A program made the position numbers and the translations under genes. Source: Adineta ricciae (Eukaryota > Rotifera > Eurotatoria > Adinetida > Adinetidae). Taken from it: a DNA stretch of 64,000 nucleotides. Shown here one piece after another: positions 1 to 15,166 of the stretch; the stretch's first letter is position 1, and each line of letters opens with the position of its first letter. The stretch lies in assembly GCA_905250025.1 (NCBI GenBank), contig CAJNOJ010000018.1:186001-250000 (forward strand), written 5' to 3'. The notes beneath the pieces were generated by a model. It worked only from the letters and a program-made list of their open reading frames with translations. It did not search any database and had not been told where the DNA came from.

Positions 1-3000
1 ATACCGAGTTCAAACGGTGAATGGAATCAGCAAACTCTAGTCGATGCGCGCAACGTCCTTCAAACGCAGCAGTCAAATGAAGCATCTCAGCAAACTACTG
101 AACAACGAACAGGAAAAAGTAGATTATTTTTCTAGTCTTTCTCTTTCATCGTTCGGTCCAATTATTTGTTTAGTTGCGAAACCACCGATTTACCCAAATC
201 ATGTTCTACATCCTGAAGTTATACCATCATTGAACGAAGTTCCAGCTGAATTGAATAAACGACGAAATATTCGTTTTACTGATCCGTTAGCCATTGATTC
301 GTTTGAAACAGAAATACCATTAGCTATCGCTAGCTCACTGCAAGATGAATTGGAACGTGCTGTTCAGCATCGGTTCGTTTATTTGTCTCTTTTAGTTTGT
401 TTTTCATCGTTTAATTTTTCTTTCGAATCAATAGAGCAGCACAAGATCGAAATACAGATCAACATTCAACAGGAATTCCATCGACCGTTGAAAACAATCT
501 GTTTCAAGGTCTCAGTCCTGAAAAACCTTATCAACCAAGTGCAATGAACGATTCATTCGACAGTCATCAACATCAGTCAAGCACACGAACGAGCATCCAT
601 GATAAATCAAGTTTGCGCGAAGCATTTCAACGAATCAAAATCGCTGGTGATTTTCATGATATGTCACACATAGAAGATCTAGAAGAGGCTGTTGGACCAC
701 TACTTCGGGCAATGGTTATTCGGGAGAAGTATGCCAATACTATCGTTGTGATATTTGTCTCACTCTCAACGAATTCGTTGCCTTGTAGATATATGGTCTT
801 CAGTCTTCAATCGTTTCCATCGACAGTGGCAAAGTTTTTAAATAAAACATTGGAACAAGAAGATCAATCACGTCGTGCATCATCAACTATTCGAGCAAAT
901 ACCGGTCGGGATCAAACTCCAACACCTCTTTCATCATCTTCTTCCTCATCATCTATGATACCGAGTGTGATACCATTCCTAGTTGTGCCTTATGTTGCTT
1001 TAGTGTGCGGTGTTCGACTTTGCTTTCTTAGTTCGATGTTGAGCACATACTATCCTTTGTTTAATCTTCACCGTTTGTTTGCATGTTTGCAGTGAAACCT
1101 TTTTTGTATTTAGAAACCAAATTACGAACTAATTCTGCTACTGCTAGTGGCCAAACACCTCCCAAACAGACTGTTGCAACTACTTATTCACGCACGACAT
1201 CGCAACAACGAACACCAAATCAGATTTCTCCATCTCTAGACAAGAGTGTCGAGGTCAAATCAACAGAAATCTATTCTGGTACATAATAAGTCTGAATAAG
1301 TTTCCCTCCAATATTCTTCATAGAAAACAGATATTCTTTACAAAGAAAAGTAATTAAGTTATCGCCTTTCCATCTAAATATTCTAATAACCTACCCGTTT
1401 GCTGTGCATGTGGATTTGAAATAACGCTTGGTTTTCTTCTGCTAGACTCTCAGTACAGATTTTCATTCTATTTCTCTTCAACAGATGATTCACATCCATT
1501 TCATCCACCGGTGATTAAACGTGAAGATGCATTCAATATTCCTCTATTGGATTCTGTTGACGTTCGTGTTAAAGCAGAAAAGGGTATCTATCGTCTCTAT
1601 ATACCTGACAACAACAAACAATGGGTTCCTGTTGATTATCCTTTCGTGGATCGCAACCAATTCATTGATGATTATACACTCCTATCAGCAATGATTACTG
1701 ATGGACCATTAAAATCATTTTGTTACCGACGATTACAATATTTAAAAGCAAAGTATGAATTACATTGTCTATTGAATGAAGTCAAAGAATGGGCTGCGAT
1801 CAAAGCCACACCACATCGAGATTTCTACAATGTTCGTAAAGTTGATACACATATTCATGCAGCATCGTCCATGAATCAAAAACATCTCTTACGTTTTATG
1901 AAAAAGAAGATGAAAACATCGGGTGATATGCATGTCTACAAAACCAAGGATGGCCGCGTTATGACATTGAAAGAAGTCTTCGACGAATTGAAGATTACAG
2001 CTTACGATCTAAGTGTCGATATGTTGGGCGTTCATGCGGTAGGAGGAGAGAGATTGTAGAATTGAAAGAAAACCTCGTACCATCTTTTTAGGATCGAAAT
2101 ACTTTTCAACGTTTCGATCGTTTCAATGCAAAATATAATCCACTGGGACAAAGTGCGCTACGGTATGAAATCTTCTTTGTTTTTGGTTCATAATTTATCG
2201 ATTTTTTTTCAGCGAAATCTTCATCAAAACAGACAATTATATCGAAGGTGTATTCTTTGCTGATCTACTAAAAGTAAGCATTCGATGCTAATCGTATACT
2301 AAATGTTTGATTAAATCTGTTTTCAGGAAGTCATGTACGATTTAGAAGAAAGCAAATATCAACATGCCGAACTTCGTCTATCAATTTATGGCAAAAGTAT
2401 TGACGAATGGGATAAATTAGCGATTTGGGCAGTTAAGAACACTATGTATTCAGCTAATGTCAGTTGGATGGTTCAAATTCCTCGTCTCTAGTAAATAACA
2501 AAACCATTCACAAACAAAAATAAAACATTTTCTTCGAATATTTTTAGTGATGTCTATCATGCCAATGGTATAACGAAAAATTTTCAAGAGTTCTTGATGA
2601 ATCTGTTTCAGCCATTATTTGATGCAACGATTGATCCATCATCACATCCGGATCTCTTTCGTTTTATGCATCATTTAACTGGCTTTGATTCGGTAGACGA
2701 CGAAACTAAACCCGAACGACCCATTCTTACAGCTGAAATGCCATATCCTGAAGAATGGGATCTGAAAGACAATCCACCTTACGTTTATTATTTGGTAAAA
2801 TACAAAATTGTATCTTTTTTCTTCGCAATTATCTGTTTGTCTGTTTAGTTTTACATGTATGCAAATATTCTCGCCTTAAATCAGCTTCGAAGGTGAGATT
2901 TATAATCAAGCTGCAGAATTTTCCTCACTTTTCTTGTTTTGCAGAGCGCGAGGATTGAATACATTTCAATTTCGTCCACATTGTGGCGAGGCTGGTGCCG

Positions 3001-4129
3001 TTACACATCTAGTAACCGCATATATGGTCGCAGAAAATATTTCTCACGGTTTACTTCTACGCAAAGTATATCAAGCACTTGCATTGTTCGATAGTTGCTG
3101 ATCTTCATGAATCTTTTTTCGAATATTTAGTCTCCTGTCTTGCAATATTTGTTTTATTTGTGTCAGATCGGTATTGCGATGTCACCACTGAGTAATAATT
3201 CCTTATTTATCAATTATAATCGAAATCCAATGTTGGAATACTTTGAACGTGGTCTCTGTGTATCATTATCAACAGATGATCCGATGCAATTTCATTTCAC
3301 TAAAGTTAGATTGTGTTGGATGAGTTTGTCAACGCTAAGTTTATATTTAGGAACCGTTGATGGAAGAATATTCCATTGCTGCTCAAGTATGGAAATTAGC
3401 ATCGGTTGACATGTGTGAATTAGCTCGTAATTCTGTGCTAATGAGTGGTTTCTCTCATGAAGTATGAATGAAAGAGAAAAAAAAGCTTGTCATCGTTCAA
3501 TTTTGTTATCAGGTCAAGATGTATTGGCTCGGTCCTGATTACCAAGAATCTGGTGTTGCTGGTAATGATATTCGTCGAACGAATGTTCCAGCAATTCGTA
3601 TTGCCTATCGATATGAAGCACTATATGAAGAACTTCGTTTGCTTGGTAGTGCTTACAAGAGTCGACAAGAGGTAGGAGGCGGAAGTGTGAAAAAGCACTA
3701 TCCAAGATTGAAATTTCATTTCTTTGTTAGCGCAATGAAAAAGATCGACGTTTACAACAAATGCAAAACAAATCGACTTCATTGAACAATCTTGAACGTG
3801 TTGGTAAGTTAAACGACATCTTTTTCCTTTACACGAACATTGTAACTACAAAAAATACCATTAAAGCACTGACAGGCATGTTACCTCCAAGCTTTCAGGT
3901 TTGTTTTTCTGTTGTTAAGTATTCATATACATATATATCCTCCATTTCCATACCCACCGTACTCAATATTCACGAAATCTTTTCTAAAAAAATGTCTTAT
4001 TTTTTAGTTTTAAAGAACGGTCATCACCCATCAACATCTACAACTTCAAGCAATCATTTATCTGCAGATATGAATGGGAATAAATTCAAGGGAACAGATG
4101 AGCCAGTTGACGAAGTTTCCTTCTTCTAG
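1..4129 (+). CDS. AMPD: AMP deaminase (5'-partial, multi-exon)
   Basis: AMP deaminase converts AMP to IMP plus ammonia in the cytosolic purine nucleotide cycle. The window opens inside the variable N-terminal part. The conserved run starts near 600 with a segment ending [11 protein letters not shown], followed by FSLQSFPST. The catalytic half starts near 1680 ([14 protein letters not shown]). The metal-binding [18 protein letters not shown] lies near 1850, ESKYQNAELRLS-like sequence near 2350, [11 protein letters not shown] near 2690, [10 protein letters not shown] near 2980, [14 protein letters not shown] near 3170 and the catalytic [12 protein letters not shown] near 3270, then [18 protein letters not shown] near 3570. 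These are the ligand histidines and paired aspartates of the adenosine/AMP deaminase fold. Many introns of about 50-60 nt break the frame. The last exons (about 3730 on) encode a poorly conserved tail ending EPVDEVSFF. The stop lies about 220 bp before MED22. The family call is sure; exon borders in the N-terminal 1.5 kb and in the tail are approximate. Confidence 0.93.
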
Positions 4130-4348
4130 TTTCCTTTTCTTCTTTGTGCAACAGTACGCTTTCGTCCAATATAGATCTTTAATTTTCTCTCTATTTTTCT
4201 TCTTCAAATCATCTATAGATTCTCTCATGCTTTTTGTTTTTGATTTTATTTATTTATGTTTTTTTTTGTTTTGACAAAGAAGCTTACTAAGGACCAATAA
4301 AACATATATCCTAAGAAATACTTTGCATACACTTTTCTATTTTTCAAG

Positions 4349-4846
4349 ATGGATCTAAATCGTAATCGAAATACTAATGTCAAAGGTGCGGCTTTTCATA
4401 AACAAGCGAAAGATAATCTTCAATGTATCCTGGATAATTTCATCTCAATGATTAATTTAATGAAAGTAGACGAGACAGCACACAGTCAAATCAAAGATCA
4501 ATTGCCGAGATTATTAACGAATACAACCGATGATTTTGAAATGCGTGTACGAGCTCATAATATGGTAAGAAGTTGCAAATCTGAACTGAATGAATAAACG
4601 CAGTGTTTTTAGGTACGTGCGTTCGAATCACTGTTGAAGTTGGTTTCGGATTTGAAAGATCAAGCTGTGTTGTATGATTTTCGTGCGATCAATGATGCGG
4701 TTCGAGCGCAACGACAACGATTTAAAAATCAACAATCAGATTTAGATACGAAACTTGTTAGCTTACGTGATCGATTGGCTCTGGAGATGGTGAAATTTGA
4801 AGATGAATATTCCAATAAATCAGCTCTTAAAACTGCGAACAATTAA
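4349..4846 (+). CDS. MED22: Mediator complex subunit 22
   Basis: MED22 (Surf5) is a small head-module subunit of Mediator, which links transcription factors to RNA polymerase II in the nucleus. Two exons are joined across a 48-nt intron (4565-4612) placed between HNM and VRAFESLLK. The product is about 149 aa, the usual length. It matches MED22 over its length: DNLQCILDNF near the start, EMRVRAHNMVRAFESLLK in the centre (vertebrate MED22 has the equivalent EMHVRAANIVRAGESLMK), then LVSDLKDQAVLYDF and a C-terminal coiled-coil-like helix with LVSLRDRLALEMVKFEDEY. The start codon follows directly after a pyrimidine-rich stretch and AG, like a trans-splice acceptor. It lies between AMPD and MCM4, all on the same strand with short gaps. 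Confidence 0.88.
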
Positions 4847-5273
4847 TCTTTTTTTCTTCTTGTAAATTTCTCTATTGAGAGTAAAGCACTGATTTTATAC
4901 AAGACGCAATAAAAAGCAAATTGAACAAATATTGCGTAAAGACAAGGAGCGACCTCTCTCTTTCGTTCACCGTGGTCATATTTATAAAAATTTCATTAAA
5001 CTAATTGATATATCGAAGAATTAAATATAATCTTTCGAATAAGTATAAATCGACTTTGCGAGGAGTACAACAGACATTTAATGTCTTTGTCTTCTGTTTT
5101 GTTTTCGATTTGAATGGCTACTATCCTACTATTTCGGTTATTGTGTCATTCATCCAATTGTTCAATCATAAACGAAACAATGTCAAAAGGATGGAACGCA
5201 TCATATCATTCATTCATTTTCCTTTCTTTCGCATCACCTATTCATTTGTTCTATTTCACAAACTTTTGTCTAG
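4847..5273. other. intergenic, MED22 to MCM4
   Basis: AT-rich sequence of 427 bp. It holds an AATAAA-like polyadenylation signal near 4907 for MED22 and the 5' leader of MCM4, which ends in a pyrimidine-rich tract and TAG just before the ATG. The open frames here show no conserved features and I see no gene. Confidence 0.5.
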
Positions 5274-8623
<3,350 letters not shown>

Positions 8624-10103
8624 TCAAATATTCAATTTAGTTTTCTTGTGTGTAGAAATGAAACATAGATACATATATTTTTTTGTTATTCTTCACGTTG
8701 TTCTTATATAATTAGATATGATGAATAAATATTCACTATTTTTCTATGAACGTATCACTAATACTACGAAGAAATATGATCTTAGCTTTTGATATCCAAG
8801 ATGGAATGAACCTTCGAAGAAACGAAACTGCTGTTTATATTGTATATGTTTATAAGAATTTGATCTTTAAATGCGATGCCATTCAGTATATCATGAATTA
8901 TCTGTTTTTTTTCTTCAAATTCGTACATTGAGTAGAACAGAATGAGTATTGAGAAACATAAAGTGTGTTTAACAATGTATGAACATTCTTATCTTTCATC
9001 GATCAATTAAACAATTTAAAATGAACCTTTTCTGTAATAGATACATCGTCTATTGAATATTCCTATCAAAATATTAGGTGAAAACATTCAAATTACTCGA
9101 CTAACAGTGTATTTTTTACTGGTCTATCATTCTGTTTTTCACTGAATGCTATGAAATGGTAACGAGGCTATCAGAATAATGAATATTTTCTATTCAGCTA
9201 TCAATACAGACGTTATAGAACATATGTATATTGATTGGAAGGTCGGTTATGCTTCTCCTCTAATGAGATGCGCTAGAAAAAGAAAGAAAGAGAACGAATG
9301 AACAAGCACGAGCAACCGTCGTCGTTACCCCGTCAGTCTATTGTATGTAACTCTATCATTACTAACCATGTATTCAACGGAGAAGAGAGAGAGAGAAAGA
9401 AAAAAAAATAGACTCCTTCTTTTTTTTTCCACGTTGCCCCGTCCGTTTCGTCGACGTAGAGTGTAGAAGCGCGAGCGCACTACTTCTTTCTATCATAAAC
9501 GCAAATAACTATTTTACGACAACACACGCATACATGCAGCAGCTGCAGATGTGAAGGCGCAGCGCGCAGCAGCAAAGAGTAGAGTATCGCTCGACACCCT
9601 ATATATACATATACATATATATATATATATTTCGTCTCCTACATACAAAGAGTAAAACAGCAACGGTCCCAGCAGCAGCAGCATTTGGCATGGACAAAAT
9701 GATGACATCTTCTGAAAGGTTTTTAAAAAACGACAAATCGTGTGTCTCTATTGAAACTTTGCTGGCTAAGCACACACACATACATATATACACAATGCGC
9801 GAAATGAGAATTTTATTTAAGCAAAAGAAAAGACTTTTCTAGTAGAGAGTTTATTCGATCAGTGGTCTTATCCGTCTAGTGATGGGTGACTTTGNAGCAG
9901 CAGCATTTGGCATGGACAAAATGATGACATCTTCTGAAAGGTTTTTAAAAAACGACAAATCGTGTGTCTCTATTGAAACTTTGCTGGCTAAGCACACACA
10001 CATACATATATACACAATGCGCGAAATGAGAATTTTATTTAAGCAAAAGAAAAGACTTTTCTAGTAGAGAGTTTATTCGATCAGTGGTCTTATCCGTCTA
10101 GTG
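8624..10103. other. intergenic, MCM4 to ZC3H gene, with simple repeats
   Basis: AT-rich non-coding sequence. It contains purine runs near 9375-9410, an (AT/CATA)n microsatellite at about 9600-9631, a CAG/GCA run near 9671-9683 and a CA run near 9770-9795. The open frames here translate these simple repeats and show no conserved features. The region also includes a single N at 9895 and most of a duplicated 221-bp block, described separately. It probably holds the promoter and leader of the ZC3H gene. Confidence 0.6.
9674..9894 (+). repeat. 221-bp perfect direct repeat, copy 1, ends at N
   Basis: Identical to 9896-10116 by base-by-base reading; the two copies are separated only by the single N at 9895. 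The first copy joins unique sequence on its left and stops at the N; the second starts after the N and runs into unique sequence on its right. This is the pattern of two overlapping contig ends joined without merging. Confidence 0.9.
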
Positions 10104-10116
10104 ATGGGTGACTTTG
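9896..10116 (+). repeat. 221-bp perfect direct repeat, copy 2
   Basis: Second copy of 9674-9894. It includes the ATG at 10104 that may start the ZC3H gene, so the same ATG also appears in copy 1 at 9882. Most likely an assembly artefact rather than a biological duplication. Confidence 0.9.
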
Positions 10117-13100
10117 TAAGAACTAGTTGTTTTGCGTACTCTTTTTCAATTCAATAGAAAGAGTTAAGCAAAAAGAAAAGGAAAATTACAAACGTCGTCA
10201 AAAGAAACGAATCGTCTTGTGAGTATATGGAACCATGATTGAAAAACACACACACACATACACATACATACACAGATCTCTTTTCTTATTCTGTTGATGT
10301 CCTTGAACTTTCCCGATTTTTCTTTTATTTCGAAAGTATTATTTCATCAAAGGGGCTCTATCTTTTCCTTCTCGTTTCTTTTTTTTTCTTCTTTTAGCAA
10401 GCAGTATGTCCCATGAATCAACAACGATGCTTGTCTTTATGCGCATTTTTTTTCCTTTCCTCTTCTCCTTACCCTTCGAATAGTTTAACCCCGTTTAAGG
10501 TTTTCTCTTCTTTATCTGTTCTTCTCCAACAGAAAAGAAAAATTGTTGCCCCATTAAACAACGATGGGAAGAATACATCATGTATTATTAAGAACAAAAT
10601 ACATTGGACGAATCAAACAATGCTAAGTGTTGTTATTGATTACAAAATGTAAAAAAGATATTTTAATTTACTTACACTCTTATCTGGAAAAGGAAAAACA
10701 CAAAAAACTTATCAATGGAAATTTTTCTTTGCCACCGAAACGGAATAATTTCATTTAATTGATAGGTTTTTTTCCAAGTCTGTGAAAGCACTACATCTTA
10801 CCCTTCGAGTGATGACTATACTACCCTATCAAAGATGTTGAGATGAGAAGAATCAATTGATTATTTTGACATCGATTATACCGAGTTTACTATTCATCAA
10901 TTGACATTTTCAATTAAAGAAAAACAATTAGAGATAATTAATTTATTATGGTAATGATATTTCAGTATGATAAAGACACTTGAAAACGATGAAGTATACA
11001 CGTATCTCATTTAGTTATCTTTCCGCGCCAATTTCAGAATCATTTTCTTCTAATTCTTTCTCTATCACACGTGTTTAGATCCGTACATACATATATGTCT
11101 TTCTCTATATTTGTGTTTGTGAGCGTGTGTTGTACATTTCATGGTTGAAGATGGAAAAAAAGTTTCATACGAAAAATTTAATTTAAACAAAAAATTCACG
11201 TCGAATATCATTGAAATCTCTAATCAGTTTTTCAAATACCAAAAATTCATATTTGTGTGTGTATACCGAACAACAGCATATAGGTTAAAACAAATATATC
11301 ATGTTGACACTTGAGATACCTTGGTAGGTCAGAAAATCGAAGTGAATGTGTATTTGTGTGTGCTTGGCCATAGAAGAAGAGACAAGTTTTTGTAAAAAAC
11401 ATTTTTCCTTATGTGATTCTTTTTCTCAGGGCGAATCAGACATTGGACAAGCATGTTAGTGATTCCACGGACAGTGATAACGAAGAAAAAGAAGGTAGGA
11501 TTTCGAAATCAAATTTCGAATGGATAACAAGTTTTCGTTGAATATTAGATGGTGAACTTGAAGAGGGCGAAGTTGAGGAAGAATTCGATGAGATGCCCCA
11601 ACAAAAAGATGGTATGTATACGCAAACGGNTTATGTGATTCTTTTTCTCAGGGCGAATCAGACATTGGACAAGCATGTTAGTGATTCCACGGACAGTGAT
11701 AACGAAGAAAAAGAAGGTAGGATTTCGAAATCAAATTTCGAATGGATAACAAGTTTTCGTTGAATATTAGATGGTGAACTTGAAGAGGGCGAAGTTGAGG
11801 AAGAATTCGATGAGATGCCCCAACAAAAAGATGGTATGTATACGCAAACGGAAAACTATGACTATTGTCTTGTTTCTCGACGAACAGATGCCAAAGAAAA
11901 TAATCGTGATACCAATAATACAAACGATGCAACTAATGAACCAGATAACCCCAATGATACGAATAATCAACCTACAATGGGCTCTCAGAAGTACCGACGG
12001 CGAGAATTTCATCATCATATAGGACCGCCTCGTCTAAATAGCGCGGGAGGACAACAAGATAAACGAAATAAACATGAACAACGAAGAAAGCGACGGCATA
12101 GTGGGGAAGAACGAGATGAACGAATGCAAAAACAATTTAAAGTACGAAATAGTAGAATTGCTTTCGAACGATCTGAGCGTTTGTTTTTCTAGCGTGGAAG
12201 ATTTCGCGGTAGACCAATGCCGGATTTACCTGATGATGGCGAAGACGATGAAATGATGGGTCAACAGTGGCCACCGAGAGGACAAAATCGTGGTCAGCAA
12301 CGTAAGCAACAGTCTGATAACGCTTCGAATGAAAATTCTGAATCAATCGAATCTGGAGATCCACAATCATCTTTGAATCCGACTTCTGAATCGAAGAGTG
12401 AACAATCTATGGCACGTGACGAAACATCCTCACCGATTAACGATCCAAACGACGATGAAAATATGAATTCGGATGACAAACAAGATCGGGTAAATCGACC
12501 AAGAATGACACGCAATAATCAACAACAGAATTCAATGTCGATTGAAAACCGCGGTCGAAGGTATTACGATGGAGGCTCCAACTCCAATAATAATACGAAT
12601 AATCGTCGATTGAATGACCGTGATCGACCGTCATGGCAAGATCGAAATAGTAACAACAATAGTGGAAACAATTCCAGTTCGAATTCCAATAACAATCAAC
12701 GATTTCGGTCTGATCAAGGATCATCAGGTAATCATGGTCCGCCATTATGTAAATTTTATATTGAAAATCGTTGTATGAAAGTAAGTTTCACATAGGACAT
12801 CTCAACTAAAGAAATCCACTTCTTTGTTTTTTTTTCCTTCAAAGGGTAATGATTGTAACTTCAGTCATGATTATAAGCCACAGAAAAAGATGGAAGTATG
12901 CAAATACTATGTTCAAAATAAAGGTTATTGTCAAAAAAATGATTCATGCCCATATTTGCATGGTGAATTCCCCTGCAAATTCTATCATACCGGTCAAAAA
13001 GTTTGCATGCAAGGCGAACGATGTAAATTTTCTCATGATCCAATCATGAATGATGACATTCGTTTTGCATTTGAACGAGTAAGTTTCAAATGTTCAATCA

Positions 13101-14907
13101 AATGTCTTTGAGCCTATATCTTATTGTGTCATCGCCTAGTTTCTCAATGATTCTGATGAAATGAATCGACAAAATCGTGGAAGCTCAAGTAACAATAACG
13201 TTCATCATTCAAATAATCCGCCACCTGTAAACTTTGACGTCATGGGTGCTTCATCGATACCACCACCGTCACATATTCCAGGTACATTACCTGATCCATC
13301 GAATTTTCCCTTGATACCAAACTTAATGGATTTATTTCTCTTACAAAATGGTCGATTATCAACTCAAGCAACTACAAATGAATCAACCAATACAGATTCC
13401 GCAACAAATAATCCTTCGCAATCTAGTCCTCCAATGCAAAGGTTCATTTTCTTTTTTCTAGTTTTCAATTTCACGTCTCGAATTCTTTCTCTATTTCAGA
13501 CCTAATCTGTTCACTGATACACTCACTCTCGAAAAGTCTGATAACGACGAATCAGCAGCAAATAAAACTGTTTTTACAACGAACAGTAGTACAAGTCCAT
13601 CGCCATCTTCTGTTCAAAGCACAACATCAACCAATGACAGTGCAACGACAGCGACAGTTACAGCTACAAACACAACGTCTACTACAACGACAGCAGCTTC
13701 TAATTCAACTTGTCCATTGCCTTTACCACCAACTAATACAAATCTGAATTTGCCATCACCATTCAATCGGTTACCGCATCCCAACTTGACTCGACCGGCC
13801 AATTCACTTTTGCCGCCACCTCCACCAGCTGGCCTATTTCCAATCAACACTCTCGGAACAGGCCGAGTACCAATTCTATTTCCAACAAATAATGGCTTAC
13901 CAATGCCACCACCACCAGGTTCACTACTGGACATGAAACTTTTAGGTAAGAGAAAGTAATCTTCGATTTCCTTCACACTTTTCCTTTGACTTTGTTTAGC
14001 TCAAGCAGCTGCACTTGCTGCTGTTAATGCTGCTGTAGCAAATCAGTTTACAGCTAAGCCTGCTCATCATCAATCTCAATCTTCGAGTCCTCAACTAGGT
14101 CGAGATATCGATGAACGTGATCGTCAATCATCGACAGTAATGCGCGGCGATATCGACGAACGTCCTTCGGAAGTTTACAATCGTCCGACAACAAACCTTG
14201 GTCTTTTACAAACAACCTCACCAACAGCAACTCCAACCCCAACTCCAACTGCTAATCTCAATTCACCCACATCTTCTTCACCACCCGCAATGATCATTAA
14301 TGACGATTCATTGAAAAATAAAGCAACTCTTGATGTGTTTCGTGGTACAAGACCAACTCCTACTGACACATTATCTAATCCAACGACAACAAATCCAACA
14401 GTTGGACCATCATTTGATTTCATTTCTATGTTGGAACAACTTAAACAACCAAAACAGGCACAAATCAAGTAAGTCGAAACAATCTTTTGACGAAACTGTA
14501 TTTGTTCACGTGTCTCTGTTTTCTTTCTCAGTGATAATTCTCATGATTCACTTGAAATTCGCACTTCATCGAATCAAACATCAGTTTACATTCTACGACC
14601 AGTGCTTTGTTCCTTCAGACCATACCCATTACCTGACCCAACTACAGATCCACGTGTTCATAAATACCAAGAAAAAATGTCTCAATGGGCTGAACAAGCC
14701 CGATTGGAACGTTTCAAAACATCAATCCCACTGCCGAATAATTACTCAATACCATTACGAACACAACAGCAGCAGACCTTGAATAATGACACAAGTTCTT
14801 CACGTGATCCACGTTTACTACGAAATAGTGCACCAAGTAATAAGATAGGTGTACCAATACTCTCTACAACAACTCCGTTTGGTCGACCAAACGATAATCT
14901 TCTATAA
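10104..14907 (+). CDS. CCCH zinc-finger protein, ZC3H4/ZC3H6/Su(s) class
   Basis: Nuclear RNA-binding protein. ZC3H4 relatives work with WDR82 to stop and degrade unproductive transcripts. Three tandem CCCH fingers lie at 12748-13040: [33 protein letters not shown] and [15 protein letters not shown]. They are followed by [18 protein letters not shown], matching ZC3H4/6. The N-terminal part has the family's acidic [15 protein letters not shown] and a basic [12 protein letters not shown] region. The rest is low complexity (Asn/Ser-rich near 12580-12720, Pro-rich near 13720-13930). The C-terminal region has RDPRLLRNS, also typical. Exons 10158-10218 and 11430-11494 join in phase ([13 protein letters not shown]) across a 1.2-kb intron. 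The start is uncertain: ATGG at 10104 spliced at a weak GTGACT donor to 10158 would give [10 protein letters not shown]. Exons 11430-11494 and 11549-11611 are repeated at 11652-11716 and 11771-11833 because of the duplication around the N at 11630; only one set is likely real. Confidence 0.85.
10219..11429 (+). other. long intron of the ZC3H gene
   Basis: A 1.2-kb interval between two in-phase ZC3H exons, starting GTGAGT and ending in a pyrimidine tract plus CAG. It is unusually long for this window, where most introns are 48-60 nt. It contains CA runs near 10248-10275 and TG-rich stretches near 11110-11130 and 11350. I see no gene inside; the 79-codon open frame at 10413-10652 has no recognisable features. 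Confidence 0.6.
11409..11629 (+). repeat. 221-bp perfect direct repeat within ZC3H gene, copy 1, ends at N
   Basis: Identical to 11631-11851, with only the N at 11630 between. It carries the exons for [16 protein letters not shown] and [12 protein letters not shown]. Same length and arrangement as the block around 9895, pointing to an unmerged contig overlap. Confidence 0.9.
11631..11851 (+). repeat. 221-bp perfect direct repeat within ZC3H gene, copy 2
   Basis: Second copy of 11409-11629. It continues into the rest of the ZC3H gene and is probably the one contiguous with the downstream exons. Confidence 0.9.
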
Positions 14908-15166
14908 CAAGATATATTTTCCTTTTCTTTCGTTGATTCTGTGTAAATGATTCTTCTCTATCTTTTCTTTCTCTCCGAGTGTATAATCAGTGAGAACTGA
15001 GATAGATACGTTATTGTTGACGCGCATAACAATCTTTCTGTGTGTGTTTGTTTGTTTGATTTTTTTTAAAAAAGAAGAAAGATATGTGTCTTTTATTTAA
15101 ATTACACTATATCTGCTGTTAGGATATGATTGTTTCATTGTATAATCGAAAAAAAAGAATGGGTAA

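Noticed and set aside
12294..12745. Minus-strand open frames of 73-102 codons
   Set aside because: They are reverse-strand shadows of the Asn/Ser/Asp-rich coding sequence of the ZC3H gene.
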